In this document: in pieces, positions 36,970-45,267 of the stretch
Position numbering within the stretch: position 1 is the first letter of the stretch
Layout: each line of letters starts with the position of its first letter
Assembly (NCBI RefSeq): GCF_029714325.1
Contig: NZ_CP121666.1
Location: forward strand, 3,782,001-3,846,000
DNA length: 64,000 nt
Direction of reading: 5' to 3'
Source of the DNA: Bradyrhizobium sp. CB1717
GTDB taxonomy: Bacteria; Pseudomonadota; Alphaproteobacteria; Rhizobiales; Xanthobacteraceae
Program-made: the position numbers and the translations under genes
The notes under the pieces: generated by a model
Seen by the model: the letters and a program-made list of their open reading frames with translations, nothing else
What the model was told of the DNA's origin: nothing
Databases searched by the model: none

Positions 36970-37203
36970 CTAGTCGAGCGTCTCGGCGACGATGCGGATG
37001 CGGAACACCGGCTCCTTGGCCTCGTCGAGGAGCTCCATGTGCCACTCGGAATTTTCCTGGAGCTTGCGGGCGATCCCGGCGGCCATGTCGGCGCAGACGC
37101 TGGTCATCTCCTTCCAGGCGGAATCGCGATCGGAAAATTCCGTCGCCTGGTCCGCACAGCCGGAATAGCGGCCGTTGCGGATTCGGAAGAAATAAAGCGG
37201 CAT
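36970..37203 (-). CDS. DUF6894-like small protein (77 aa)
   Basis: From the ATG at 37203 the product opens MPLYFFRIRNGRYSGCADQA and has an acidic/hydrophobic helix (SAWKEMTSVCADMAAGIARKL) and a beta strand pair ending FRIRIVAETLD. This opening is typical of a family widespread in Rhizobiales and annotated as DUF6894. Function unknown. It converges on the preceding plus-strand gene, with stops 18 bases apart. Confidence 0.75.
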   Translation of the reverse strand: MPLYFFRIRNGRYSGCADQATEFSDRDSAWKEMTSVCADMAAGIARKLQENSEWHMELLDEAKEPVFRIRIVAETLD

Positions 37204-37381
37204 GGCTGGCACCGGTCGCACGTGAAGGCCCCGCCTCCAAGGCCATGGGCGGGCCAGTGCAATCCCAAACCCCCGGCAGATCAATTCCGGGCGTCTACGG
37301 AGGACATGCGGCTTCGGTCAGGGGATGTCGCGCCGCGCAAGGATGTCCGCGACACCGCCGCTCCGCCTCAGGCCGACTCGA

Positions 37382-37621
37382 TCAAGCCGTCTTGCGCCCG
37401 ATGGCCTTGAGCTCCCGATCGATGCGCAGCTGCACCCGCCGGATCGCCAACAGGTCGATCTTGGTCTCGGTCTTGCCGGACTTGACCTGCTCCCCGATGC
37501 GGAACTGCCACTGCCAGACTCCGGGAATTGCGGTCTTGGCGACGGTGAACTCGACGCCCCTGTGATTCATGGTCACCTCCCACGATTCACCCTCGATCAC
37601 TGAAAACATGTTGGCCGACAT
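37382..37621 (-). CDS. Small hypothetical protein (79 aa)
   Basis: The product has a beta-rich first half (FSVIEGESWEVTMNHRGVEF and VWQWQFRIGEQVKSG) and a basic C-terminal helix (LRIDRELKAIGRKTA). ATG codons at 37621 and 37609 are both possible. No signal peptide. No family recognised. The 274 bases to the next gene contain nothing I can name. Confidence 0.55.
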   Translation of the reverse strand: MSANMFSVIEGESWEVTMNHRGVEFTVAKTAIPGVWQWQFRIGEQVKSGKTETKIDLLAIRRVQLRIDRELKAIGRKTA

Positions 37622-37895
37622 AATATTCCCAGGGACAAGTGAAATCTGCCGGTAACTCTTGGATAGCTCACGGAAATCTCGAAAGCGCGCACGCCATCGG
37701 CCGGCCAGGAACTTTGTTCATGGCCGGAGAACCACGGAGCCAGTTCAATGCTGATGCTGCCCAAGACTCTTGATCCAGATCAGTCTCCGGATTCAAAAAG
37801 CGCGGGCGCTGAATGGCAGGCGATCAGGTGCGTCCCGGTGCGCGAGGCGGCACGTGCCTTGCTTGGCCGCATGACGGTAAGCACAAGGGCGCGTC

Positions 37896-38135
37896 ATGCT
37901 CGGCATTCCCCGCCGCTACAGTCATTTCGTCTTCGGCGTCATCCAGTCCGGACTGACCTCGCTGATCGCGGCGGGAATCGCCAGCTTTCCCGCTGATGGC
38001 GCGCTGCTGTTCGTTCGGCACTGGATGGTGTCATGGCTGATCGCATGGGCCGCGATGCTGCCCATGGTGCTGCTGGCGGCGCCCGCGATCCGCGCCTTCT
38101 CGCTGCGGCTGACGCGGGAGGAGAGCGGCGCGTGA
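37896..38135 (+). CDS. DUF2798-family membrane protein (79 aa)
   Basis: Two transmembrane helices (about 12-35 and 44-68) with the family pattern FGVIQSGLTSLIAAGIASFP and WMVSWLIAWAAMLPMVLLAAP. Length is normal for DUF2798. Function unknown. It is followed by the two putative small RNA genes on the opposite strand. Confidence 0.8.
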   Translation: MLGIPRRYSHFVFGVIQSGLTSLIAAGIASFPADGALLFVRHWMVSWLIAWAAMLPMVLLAAPAIRAFSLRLTREESGA

Positions 38136-38151
38136 ACGGCGGGCACGCATG

Positions 38152-38266
38152 AAAAAACCCCGCTTGGGGAGAGCCAAGCGGGGCAAAGGTTATTGGAGGC
38201 TGAGGTGCTGGGCTGCAACACCATAAGCCAAGCGAGCCTACCCGGCTGAGCTTACGGCAGCCTGAC
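38152..38266 (-). ncRNA. Putative small RNA 1 with intrinsic terminator
   Basis: Read on the minus strand, a segment beginning GTCAGGCTGCCGTAAGC ends in the terminator CCCCGCTTGG, loop CTCTCC, CCAAGCGGGG, TTTTTT (38152-38167). Inner hairpins include GTGTTGCAGCCCAGCAC. The terminator loop and the segment GCCTCC expose CU-rich sequences that could pair with ribosome binding sites. The same plan occurs in the next unit (38319-38422). No protein is encoded. The 5' end is approximate. Confidence 0.55.
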
Positions 38267-38318
38267 ACGCTCGCGAATCGAATCGGCACCGGCGTCACCG
38301 CGCATGGGCCCGCAAACA

Positions 38319-38422
38319 GAAAACCCCGCTCGGGGAGAGCGGGGTCGTCGACTGGTATGGAGGCCCGGTGTTGGTCCACCGGGCTCATCGACACTAGGCG
38401 CGTTGGCTTACAGAGGCCTGAC
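38319..38422 (-). ncRNA. Putative small RNA 2 with intrinsic terminator
   Basis: Paralogous to the previous unit. It begins GTCAGGCCTCTGTAAGCC on the minus strand, has an inner hairpin GCCCGGTG/CACCGGGC followed by CTCC, and ends in CCCCGCTC, loop TCCCC, GAGCGGGG, TTTTCTG. Both units carry GTAAGC near the start and CCTCC before the terminator. The 5' end is approximate. Confidence 0.55.
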
Positions 38423-38583
38423 GGCGAAAACGAAAGCAGCGCTGAGCAGGCCGCAGACTGGCCCCGCACCGGTCCCAATTTGGCCACCCGATCGCACCAC
38501 TCGAGCCACAGCAGCAGGCGAGATTCCGCAACGTCCGGTCGTGCCATGGGGGAAACGTGGTGCGCCGGCAACGGGGTGGCATC

Positions 38584-38673
38584 ATGGATAACGTAGAGCG
38601 GTCATTTGCCGCCGCGACAGCGGCGGGCTTCGTCGTGTTGGTAATCGGCATCGCATTGCTGGTGCTGCTTTAG
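38584..38673 (+). CDS. Candidate 29-aa single-helix membrane microprotein
   Basis: The short frame encodes MDNVERSFAAATAAGF and then one hydrophobic helix (VVLVIGIALLVLL). Two other 29-residue single-helix frames lie at 39088 and 41527 in the same zone. The ribosome binding site (GGGGTGG) is weak. The stretch after it to about 39060 (390 bases) shows no gene I can support. Confidence 0.3.
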   Translation: MDNVERSFAAATAAGFVVLVIGIALLVLL

Positions 38674-39054
38674 GGATCACGGGACGCAGAGGCAGACGTC
38701 GACCGGCTCCGGGCCAGCATGGCCCCGCGCGCGGATGGGGGCGCCATGGACATCCCCCCAGGTCCTGCAAAAAGCTGCAAAACAACCCCATGCACAGTAG
38801 GCCGCCGTGGGATTGTCACGCGCAATCAATGGCTTGATGGTAGTATTTAGATACCGTTAGGCACCGAAACGTTTCGCAGGACTGCGGAAGCATGACGGCA
38901 CGCGGCGGCTGTGTCTTTGATGGCGCGTCAGCTTCGGCTCCGCGAGCCTTGCGCCGGAGGTGAGGGAATTGATCCGCGATTTCTCGTTCGCATTCAAGAG
39001 GACGGGCCTGCGGGTTCGCCCGCATCGGCGATGACGTTGCGGTGATGAGGACAC

Positions 39055-39084
39055 ATGAAAGAGGCCGTCCGCTGAGGCGGCCTC
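39055..39084 (-). terminator. GGCCGCC-type terminator hairpin, copy 1
   Basis: On the minus strand, GAGGCCG and CGGCCTC pair around CCTCAGCGGA, followed by TTTCATG. It lies directly after the 29-aa frame at 39088. Related hairpins are at 39868-39892 and 41228-41253. Confidence 0.55.
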
Positions 39085-39087
39085 GGG

Positions 39088-39177
39088 TCATCCAAGGAAT
39101 TTGTCGAACGCCACCAAGGCGCCGAAGGCGGTCGCAGTGACCGCGATGAAGGCGGCAAAATACCAGAGGCGATACAT
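39088..39177 (-). CDS. Candidate 29-aa single-helix membrane microprotein
   Basis: From the ATG at 39177 the frame encodes MYRLWYFAAFIAVTATAFGA and ends LVAFDKFLG. It is a single transmembrane helix flanked by aromatic residues. An ATG at 39198 would add MRPGYPG. It follows the 55-aa charged protein gene on the same strand and is followed by a terminator-like hairpin, so it may be the second gene of a two-gene unit. Confidence 0.4.
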   Translation of the reverse strand: MYRLWYFAAFIAVTATAFGALVAFDKFLG

Positions 39178-39235
39178 GCCGGGATAACCCGGGCGCATTG
39201 CAAAGGTTCTGGAAGCGACAACTGCCGGCGTCGGC

Positions 39236-39403
39236 TCAGTGGATCTTGATCCGATCCAGAGGAAGGTGAAGCTCCGCCGCACGCTCCTCGCGGTCCTTCC
39301 TGCGAAACTCCATTTCTCGCCGTTCGAACTCGATCAGCTCTTTGCGGGCTGCGTCCAACAGGCGATCTTTTGGCGCTACGCCAAGATGGGTCGGTTCCGT
39401 CAT
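39236..39403 (-). CDS. Small charged coiled-coil protein, paralogue A (55 aa)
   Basis: The product includes KELIEFERREMEFRRKDREE and RAAELHLPLDRIKIH, a long, highly charged helix. The frame at 41259 encodes a clear paralogue of the same length, sharing the pattern FER-x-E-x-EFR-x-KDREERAAEL-x-LPL-x-x-IK. Sequence conservation between the two copies at the protein level argues that both are or were genes. No family recognised. Confidence 0.62.
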   Translation of the reverse strand: MTEPTHLGVAPKDRLLDAARKELIEFERREMEFRRKDREERAAELHLPLDRIKIH

Positions 39404-39431
39404 CACTCACGTTCCCCGTCTTTCAGTGGCT

Positions 39432-39680
39432 GATCCCTGGACAAGACCGGGAATAGCGGGAAGGTTCGGGTGCCGTAGAATTACGGATTTATGACGGCGA
39501 ATGGCCGTATCAGGATTGAGAAAAGCGCGGCCGGGCTCGAAATAAGCGTCCCGGCGGCGCTTTATTTTCTAACTGAGCGCTGAAATCTCAGTTGAGCTCA
39601 ATGTGCAACGGCCATGCCACAGGCTTGTGACGCGGCCAATCAGCAACAGAATCGGCGGCACAACACCGCGACGTGCACAG
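39432..39680. repeat. Decayed copy of the duplicated small-gene module
   Basis: The segment 39432-39501 is closely similar to 41458-41524 (shared runs include GGGAAGGTTC and TACGGATTTATGACGGCGA). The following minus-strand segment around 39640-39680 aligns with the 29-aa gene at 41527 (VVP..ILLL.G) but lacks one base in the middle and its start codon. This copy is therefore degenerate. Confidence 0.55.
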
Positions 39681-39777
39681 CCGGCGCAAGATCCAGATAG
39701 TTCGGTCCTATATGGCGGGCCTTTGGTTCAAGGAGGCCGCGAAGCTTCTTGAGGACGCCACGAGAGTTGGGACACCC

Positions 39778-39981
39778 TCAGAGCAAACTGGGACACTTGT
39801 GATCAAATGCGGACAGCCTGGCTCCAATTGTTGGAGGGCAGTTTCGATCCGGTCGATGTGGATAGGGAAGAGGCCGCCAACGGAGGCGGCCTTCAAACAT
39901 GAGGATGGCGACGGCAACCACCGCCACCGACAGGTTGTCCCAAACGATCACAAGAACCTTGTACCAAGGGTCATTGCCCAT
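39778..39981 (-). CDS. Candidate small membrane protein (67 aa), uncertain
   Basis: The frame opens MGNDPWYKVLVIVWDNLSV and continues through one hydrophobic helix ending at ILMFEG. It then reads through a terminator-like hairpin (AGGCCGCC / GGCGGCCT, 39871-39892). The part after the helix is probably not functional protein. A region near 39770-39825 resembles 41868-41930 (direct repeat with GGACA..CTCAGA.CAAACT.GGACAC). Confidence 0.3.
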   Translation of the reverse strand: MGNDPWYKVLVIVWDNLSVAVVAVAILMFEGRLRWRPLPYPHRPDRNCPPTIGARLSAFDHKCPSLL

Positions 39982-40045
39982 ACGGCAGCACAGCGCGGTA
40001 GCAGGATCAACGCTACGCAGCTTGTGCCAGTTCTTATGGGCGGCC

Positions 40046-40276
40046 CTACTGCTTCGGCGGCTGCAACTCGCTGTGGATGAGGTTATGAATATCCACGCGT
40101 TTCAGCGGGTCTTCGTCCCGGAACGGCTCTTGGGTTTTGCGCCCAAGGAAGGTGTCGGGCTGGGGCAGCTTGAGCGCTTCGGCCGCTTCAGCCGTTATCT
40201 GGCGGATTTTGTCGTTCTGCTCCGCGATCTCGGCAGCCAGATTACGCGCGCGATGGATCTGGGAATGGTCGGCCAT
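40046..40276 (-). CDS. Small hypothetical protein (76 aa)
   Basis: The ATG at 40276 follows AGGGAGCG. The product begins MADHSQIHRARNLAAEIAEQ and has a long N-terminal amphipathic helix (to about residue 37). A tail with TQEPFRDEDPLKRVDIHNL follows. It is soluble and probably dimeric by coiled coil. No family recognised. It belongs to the run of small minus-strand genes upstream of recA. Confidence 0.6.
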   Translation of the reverse strand: MADHSQIHRARNLAAEIAEQNDKIRQITAEAAEALKLPQPDTFLGRKTQEPFRDEDPLKRVDIHNLIHSELQPPKQ

Positions 40277-40432
40277 GACGGCGCTCCCTTCGCTTTGCAG
40301 GCGGGAGCGCTCTCGGTCTCTCAGCCACCGACGCCTACGGGCAGAGCCTTGGCCGGTGATGCAGGAACAATGCGCCTATTAACCGATGGTTGCTAGCGAA
40401 TCCGAGCACAAACTACGTCAACGGCGTCGGCC

Positions 40433-40606
40433 TTAATCGTCCCAAATACGTTCGCCGCACTGGCATTCGTAAAGGCGTACAGTTCGGCCGCGCCGGGGAT
40501 CCAGCATCGAATATGCCAGTCTGGGAAAGGATGCGCAGGTCGGGCACCTTGGTGCCGTCTTTGGCGGAGCCGGAGCCGACGACTTCTCTTCGTGATGCGC
40601 AGTCAT
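40433..40606 (-). CDS. Small zinc-ribbon-like protein (57 aa)
   Basis: From the ATG at 40606 the product opens MTAHHEEKSSAPAPPKTAPR and contains CPTC near residue 21 and CQC near the end (LYECQCGERIWDD). This is a CxxC...CxC arrangement consistent with a zinc ribbon. A similar small family in Bradyrhizobium carries CPxC and a YEC-x-C ending. Start support is weak; an in-frame ATG at 40684 is possible. Confidence 0.5.
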   Translation of the reverse strand: MTAHHEEKSSAPAPPKTAPRCPTCASFPRLAYSMLDPRRGRTVRLYECQCGERIWDD

Positions 40607-40687
40607 GACGTAACCCAATGACCGGGCCCAAGTACGAAAGCGCGGATTGGTTCCTAAGCACCCGCAAAATTCAAACTGAGGCACGAC

Positions 40688-40906
40688 CTACTTTTGGGGC
40701 TGTCTCGACGGCCAGACCTCCGGTGCAGGCTCGCTAAGCAGCTCTTTTGTTTTGGCAAGCAATTCGAAAGATCGCTGAAGCATTGCCCTCTCGCGCTCCG
40801 TCTTGGCGCGCATCCGTTCCATTTTTAGTTCGATCTGTTCGGAAAGCCATTCCAAGTCGCCTGTTGCCATAAGCGCCTCCCGGTCAATCCGGGGAGCATA
40901 ACTCAT
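40688..40906 (-). CDS. Small helical protein (72 aa)
   Basis: The ATG at 40906 follows AAGGAACC. The product begins MSYAPRIDREALMATGDLEW and continues LSEQIELKMERMRAKTERER and LQRSFELLAKTKELL. It is a long charged helix likely to form a coiled coil. No family recognised. Its start codon overlaps a start codon of a plus-strand frame at 40905. Confidence 0.6.
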   Translation of the reverse strand: MSYAPRIDREALMATGDLEWLSEQIELKMERMRAKTERERAMLQRSFELLAKTKELLSEPAPEVWPSRQPQK

Positions 40907-41057
40907 GTTAGGTTCCTTGGTTCCGCAACCTGGGGGCGCTTCGAATTCAATCAGGCGGAGAGCGGGTGCTGTCCTGGATGCGCGTCGCCTGCTCGAGAGG
41001 CTTGAAGCGAATATCGCGCTATTGGAAGACGAAGAGAAAGACTCAGACAATGGATGA
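40905..41057 (+). CDS. Candidate small protein (50 aa), uncertain
   Basis: The last 30 residues look protein-like: AVLDARRLLERLEANIALLE followed by an acidic end DEEKDSDNG, forming a leucine-zipper-like helix. The first 20 residues from the ATG at 40905 do not. That ATG overlaps the start of the minus-strand gene at 40906, so the real start may be internal or the gene may be a remnant. Confidence 0.3.
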   Translation: MLGSLVPQPGGASNSIRRRAGAVLDARRLLERLEANIALLEDEEKDSDNG

Positions 41058-41227
41058 GGCCGCCAACTGAGGAGGCGCTATATAAACGGCCCCAATTGGG
41101 GGCCGCCAACCCGCTGATGGGGTTTTCCTCCAGCAGTCGGGGGGGCACCTTTCGTGCTGGGGGCATCGTAGAGATGCGCCGCTAGGCTGAAAGTTCCTCA
41201 GCCGAGAAGATTGGTACGCAAGCCATG

Positions 41228-41253
41228 AAAGAGGCCGCCAACTGAGGCGGCCC
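41228..41253 (-). terminator. GGCCGCC-type terminator hairpin, copy 3
   Basis: On the minus strand, GGCCGCC and GGCGGCC pair around TCAGTT, followed by TCTTTC. It lies just after the 55-aa gene at 41259. A second, imperfect version lies near 41044-41062, and another GC-rich hairpin (CGGCCCC / GGGGGCCG) at 41087-41105. Confidence 0.6.
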
Positions 41254-41258
41254 CTGGT

Positions 41259-41426
41259 TCAATGAACTTTGATTTCCTCAAGGGGCAGCCGCAGCTCTGC
41301 GGCGCGCTCCTCTCTGTCTTTCTTGCGGAACTCTTTTTCCGTCCGCTCGAACTTCGCTAGTTCTTGATGGGCAGTTTCCAAAACGCGACTGCGCACAGCC
41401 GCATCGATGCACGCATTTTCAGCCAT
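41259..41426 (-). CDS. Small charged coiled-coil protein, paralogue B (55 aa)
   Basis: The product begins MAENACIDAAVRSRVLETAH and contains QELAKFERTEKEFRKKDREE and RAAELRLPLEEIKVH. Same length as the protein at 39236, and matching it over the last 40 residues, with differences mostly conservative. It is probably cytoplasmic. It lies downstream of the 29-aa gene at 41527 on the same strand, with a terminator after it. Confidence 0.65.
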   Translation of the reverse strand: MAENACIDAAVRSRVLETAHQELAKFERTEKEFRKKDREERAAELRLPLEEIKVH

Positions 41427-41526
41427 CACACTCTACGCTCCCCATCTCTCGTTGCCCCATCCCAGACAAGATCAGGAACAGTGGGAAGGTTCAGTGCCGG
41501 AAGATTACGGATTTATGACGGCGAGA

Positions 41527-41616
41527 TCAGCCGTGACCAAGCAGCAACAGAATTCCCGCCAGTAAAACTGCCACGAACACAGCGGGCACAACGATCCAAG
41601 CAGTCTCATTTCTCAT
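41527..41616 (-). CDS. Candidate 29-aa single-helix membrane microprotein
   Basis: The frame encodes MRNETAWIVVPAVFVAVLLA and ends GILLLLGHG, a single transmembrane helix with a short hydrophilic N-terminus. A partly decayed homologous segment lies at 39640-39680, which supports it as an element duplicated with its surroundings. Confidence 0.42.
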   Translation of the reverse strand: MRNETAWIVVPAVFVAVLLAGILLLLGHG

Positions 41617-41673
41617 AAGCGCAGGGTTTCATGCCTTGCACTGTGCCGCTACCTATACCTGGGGATATGAGCG

Positions 41674-41808
41674 TTAGTTCATCTTGCGGCGGAGCTTTTG
41701 GATCAACTCCCGCAGCTCGGCGGCGTACTCTTCAATGATCCGCCGCGCCTCCTCCAGCCGGGACGGCTTTGGCTGTTTTACCTCGCTCTGTTTCGCGGTC
41801 TCGACCAT
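41674..41808 (-). CDS. Small basic helical protein (44 aa)
   Basis: The product begins [20 protein letters not shown] and continues [20 protein letters not shown] to RKMN. It is one long amphipathic helix with basic ends. Start support is weak, but codon use is typical. It is the small gene nearest recA and is divergent from it. Confidence 0.5.
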   Translation of the reverse strand: MVETAKQSEVKQPKPSRLEEARRIIEEYAAELRELIQKLRRKMN

Positions 41809-41867
41809 GGCTCACGGTCTCGCCAGACGACTGGCGCCAATTGAGCCAAGTCAACGGTTCTGCAAAT

Positions 41868-41930
41868 CAGGACAGCCCTCAGAACAAACTAGGACACTGG
41901 GGGGCAAATACGGACAGTACCCCAATTCCC
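41868..41930. repeat. Direct repeat of a 39770-39825 segment upstream of recA
   Basis: The segment contains GGACAGCCCTCAGAACAAAC, then GGACACT and AAATACGGACAG, which matches 39770-39825 with a few differences. The matching order shows that the duplication that produced paralogues A and B extends to here. Confidence 0.55.
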
Positions 41931-41934
41931 AAAA

Positions 41935-41949
41935 GAACATATTGCGAAC
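41935..41949. promoter_or_regulatory. LexA (SOS) box of recA
   Basis: GAAC, seven bases (ATATTGC), GAAC: an exact match to the alphaproteobacterial SOS box GAAC-N7-GAAC. It overlaps the likely -35 of recA, so LexA would block RNA polymerase. Confidence 0.88.
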
Positions 41950-41970
41950 CTAGAACAAATGGGGTACATT
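41942..41970 (+). promoter_or_regulatory. Probable recA promoter
   Basis: TTGCGA (41942-41947), 17 bases, TACATT (41965-41970). The start of transcription would be near 41977, giving a leader of about 65 bases. The -35 lies inside the SOS box. Confidence 0.55.
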
Positions 41971-42041
41971 GTTTTTATCGCCGGCCCGCCTCTCAATCGT
42001 TTGTCCCCCTAGCGAATCCTCGCCATAAGGAGCACGACCCA

Positions 42042-43130
<1,089 letters not shown>

Positions 43131-43160
43131 GCCTTAACGCGAAAGCCTTTCGCGAGGAGC

Positions 43161-43210
43161 GGGCACTGAGGACGTTGAGTTGCCGACGTCTTCGGTGCCC
43201 GTTTCGTTTT
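43161..43210 (+). terminator. Intrinsic terminator after recA
   Basis: GGGCACTGAGGACGT and ACGTCTTCGGTGCCC form a 15-pair stem with two wobbles, followed by GTTTCGTTTT. Confidence 0.88.
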
Positions 43211-43233
43211 GGGCGTGACAGTGGGGTGGGGCG

Positions 43234-44217
43234 ATGCAGCGTCTGATCTTGACTGGCTGGGGCGGCGGGAGTGAGCTTGCTCGATCGGGCTTGGCCGAGA
43301 TCGTCATACCGTTCCATTTTCAGTTTGAGTGGGGGCCGCTCCCGCAGGCGGAAAAGCTTTCGGCTTATTTCGCTGCCTACACGGCAGATCTCGGCCCGGC
43401 CGATCACTGGTCGGATTGGGTCCGCTGGCCACGGGGCGCCAAGGGTCGCGAATTGTCGCTGGCCGAATTTTGCGAGCCGTACGACACGATCGAACTCTGG
43501 TTCGGAGCGACTTCCCGAGACCAGCTGCAACTCGTCTGGTTGCTCGATCACCTCAGCAGCTGTCCTGCGCTGGCGCAGAAGCTCGGGCTGCGATTGCTGG
43601 ACTCCGATCTGATGTTCAGTCCCGACTATGATTTCGCCAAAGGCGAGCCGCATATTCCTGTCGCGGACGTCGGTGCGGAGGAGTTCGAGATTGCCAGACT
43701 GGCGTGGTCGGCCTACCGCGCGCCGACCCCCGAGGCTTGCATCGATCTGCTTCACCGCGATTTGAGCGCCTTGCTGATGCTGCGGCCGGCCTTGCTCGAG
43801 CTTCTGGCAGAACTCCCGTCTCCATTGACGGGACTCGGTGCTACCGAGATGCGATTTCTGGAGATGCTTGCCAGAGGCTACGCGAATACGAATGGGTTGT
43901 TTCACCTCCGTTCGCAACGGCGCACATATGTGTTCGGTGAGATCGAACTCGGATATTTGCTCGAAGGCCTCGCCCTCGGTCCCAAGCCCGCAGTGGCCGG
44001 TTTGGGCGACGAACTGCGCACAATCGACCGCGAGAACGTGGGAGCTCGGCACCAAGTCTATCTCCGCAGCCGCCTGTCGCTAACCGAGTACGGCAAAGCC
44101 GTCCTGGCTCATCAGGAGGATTTCAGCCGCCACAATCCGATCGACCGTTGGTGGGGCGGCACCCACCTGACCAACGACCGACTATGGCGTTACGGTGCTG
44201 TTTTGGTGAAGCCGTGA
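43234..44217 (+). CDS. DUF1835-like protein, tandem copy 1
   Basis: The 327-residue protein resembles the DUF1835 (plus DUF3658-like) group. The N-terminal half has LILTGWGGGSELARSGLAEI and FEWGPLP, then DTIELWFGATSRDQLQLVWLLDHL. The C-terminal half has LELLAELPSPLTGLGATEM and an ending RWWGGTHLTNDRLWRYG, which is a probable winged-helix-like region. There is no signal or membrane segment. Two related genes follow on the same strand with gaps of 4 and 56 bases. The function of the family is not known to me. Confidence 0.72.
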   Translation: MQRLILTGWGGGSELARSGLAEIVIPFHFQFEWGPLPQAEKLSAYFAAYTADLGPADHWSDWVRWPRGAKGRELSLAEFCEPYDTIELWFGATSRDQLQLVWLLDHLSSCPALAQKLGLRLLDSDLMFSPDYDFAKGEPHIPVADVGAEEFEIARLAWSAYRAPTPEACIDLLHRDLSALLMLRPALLELLAELPSPLTGLGATEMRFLEMLARGYANTNGLFHLRSQRRTYVFGEIELGYLLEGLALGPKPAVAGLGDELRTIDRENVGARHQVYLRSRLSLTEYGKAVLAHQEDFSRHNPIDRWWGGTHLTNDRLWRYGAVLVKP

Positions 44218-44221
44218 GGTC

Positions 44222-45211
44222 ATGAGCATGACGCGGCTTGTTCTGACGACAGACGCGTCGGCCGCCGGAGCTTTCGAAAGCGCCGGGCTTGGCGATCTCG
44301 TGATTGCGATCGAGCGTCGGATTGTCTGGGGACCGCTGCCGTCCGATGCCGAGCTTCACGCGTTCTTCGCGCCGCGTATGGCGCAGCCACACGGACTTCA
44401 TTGGCTGGACGACACGCCAATCCGGCGTCTGGAAAAATGGAGCTTTAACGGGCGCGGACTGATCGCGTTGCTGTCGGAATGTGACTCGGCCGAACTATGG
44501 ATCGGGCCGAAGCCAAATGCACAATGGCTGCTCGACCATTGCGGCAGCGAGAGAGCGGCGATCTCCAAATTCGCCATACGTCACTGGACATGGCCGTCGG
44601 GGACGTCGAGCCGGAACGACTCGCGAAGCTGGATCCGCCGGCTATCAAGCTCGGGCGAGATCATCTCGAACTGGCTGGCCGCGCATGGCGAGCGTATCGC
44701 GCGCCGACGCCGCAGGCCTGGTTCGACCTCCTCAAGACCGAGTTGAGCCTGCTTCCGCAGCTTGAGCGTTGCGTCGTCAACCTGCTCGAAGAGCTCCCGG
44801 GCGCCACGACGGGTCTTGGCACCACGGAAACGCTGATGCTGGACTTGATTGCGCTGGGCGAAGTGCAACCCTTCGACGTGTTCCCGGGACATCAGAAGCG
44901 CAACGAGCGGCGCGTCTTCGACTATTGGGTAGTCGGCGCGCTGCTTGACGGACTTGCGCGATGTCCGATGCCGGCCGTAGCCGGGCTGGAGCAGGGGCCG
45001 TTCTCGCTCGCCATGCACGAGGATGCCGTCCGTCAGGCGATACAAGCGGTCCCGCTTATCGCTCACTGATCTCGGGAAGGCGGTGCTGGCAGGAGAAGAC
45101 GATTTCCTTCGGCACAACCCGATCCACCGCTGGTGGGGTGGCACGCTTCTCACCAACGAACGGCTTTGGCGATGGGACGCCGAAACCTGCGCGTTGGTCG
45201 CGCTCGACTAA
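44222..45211 (+). pseudogene. DUF1835-like protein, tandem copy 2, frameshifted
   Basis: Homology to copies 1 and 3 runs the full length but passes through three frames. The first frame covers LVLTTDASAAGAFESAGLGD to WLLDHCG. The second begins near 44550 and covers LELAGRAWRAYRAPTPQAWF to about 45035. The third covers RLSLTDLGKAVLAGEDDFLR to the stop at 45209. A few residues (the LQLV before WLLDH) are also missing. Two frameshifts in one gene argue for inactivation rather than error, though sequencing error cannot be ruled out. Confidence 0.75.
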
Positions 45212-45267
45212 GGCGTGCGCATGGCTCTCAGCATTCCCGTATTGCGTAGCAATTTTGAGAGGCGACC

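Noticed and set aside
39673..40080. A 135-residue plus-strand frame
   Set aside because: It crosses terminator-like hairpins and the direct repeat, and its sequence is irregular; the minus-strand genes are better supported.
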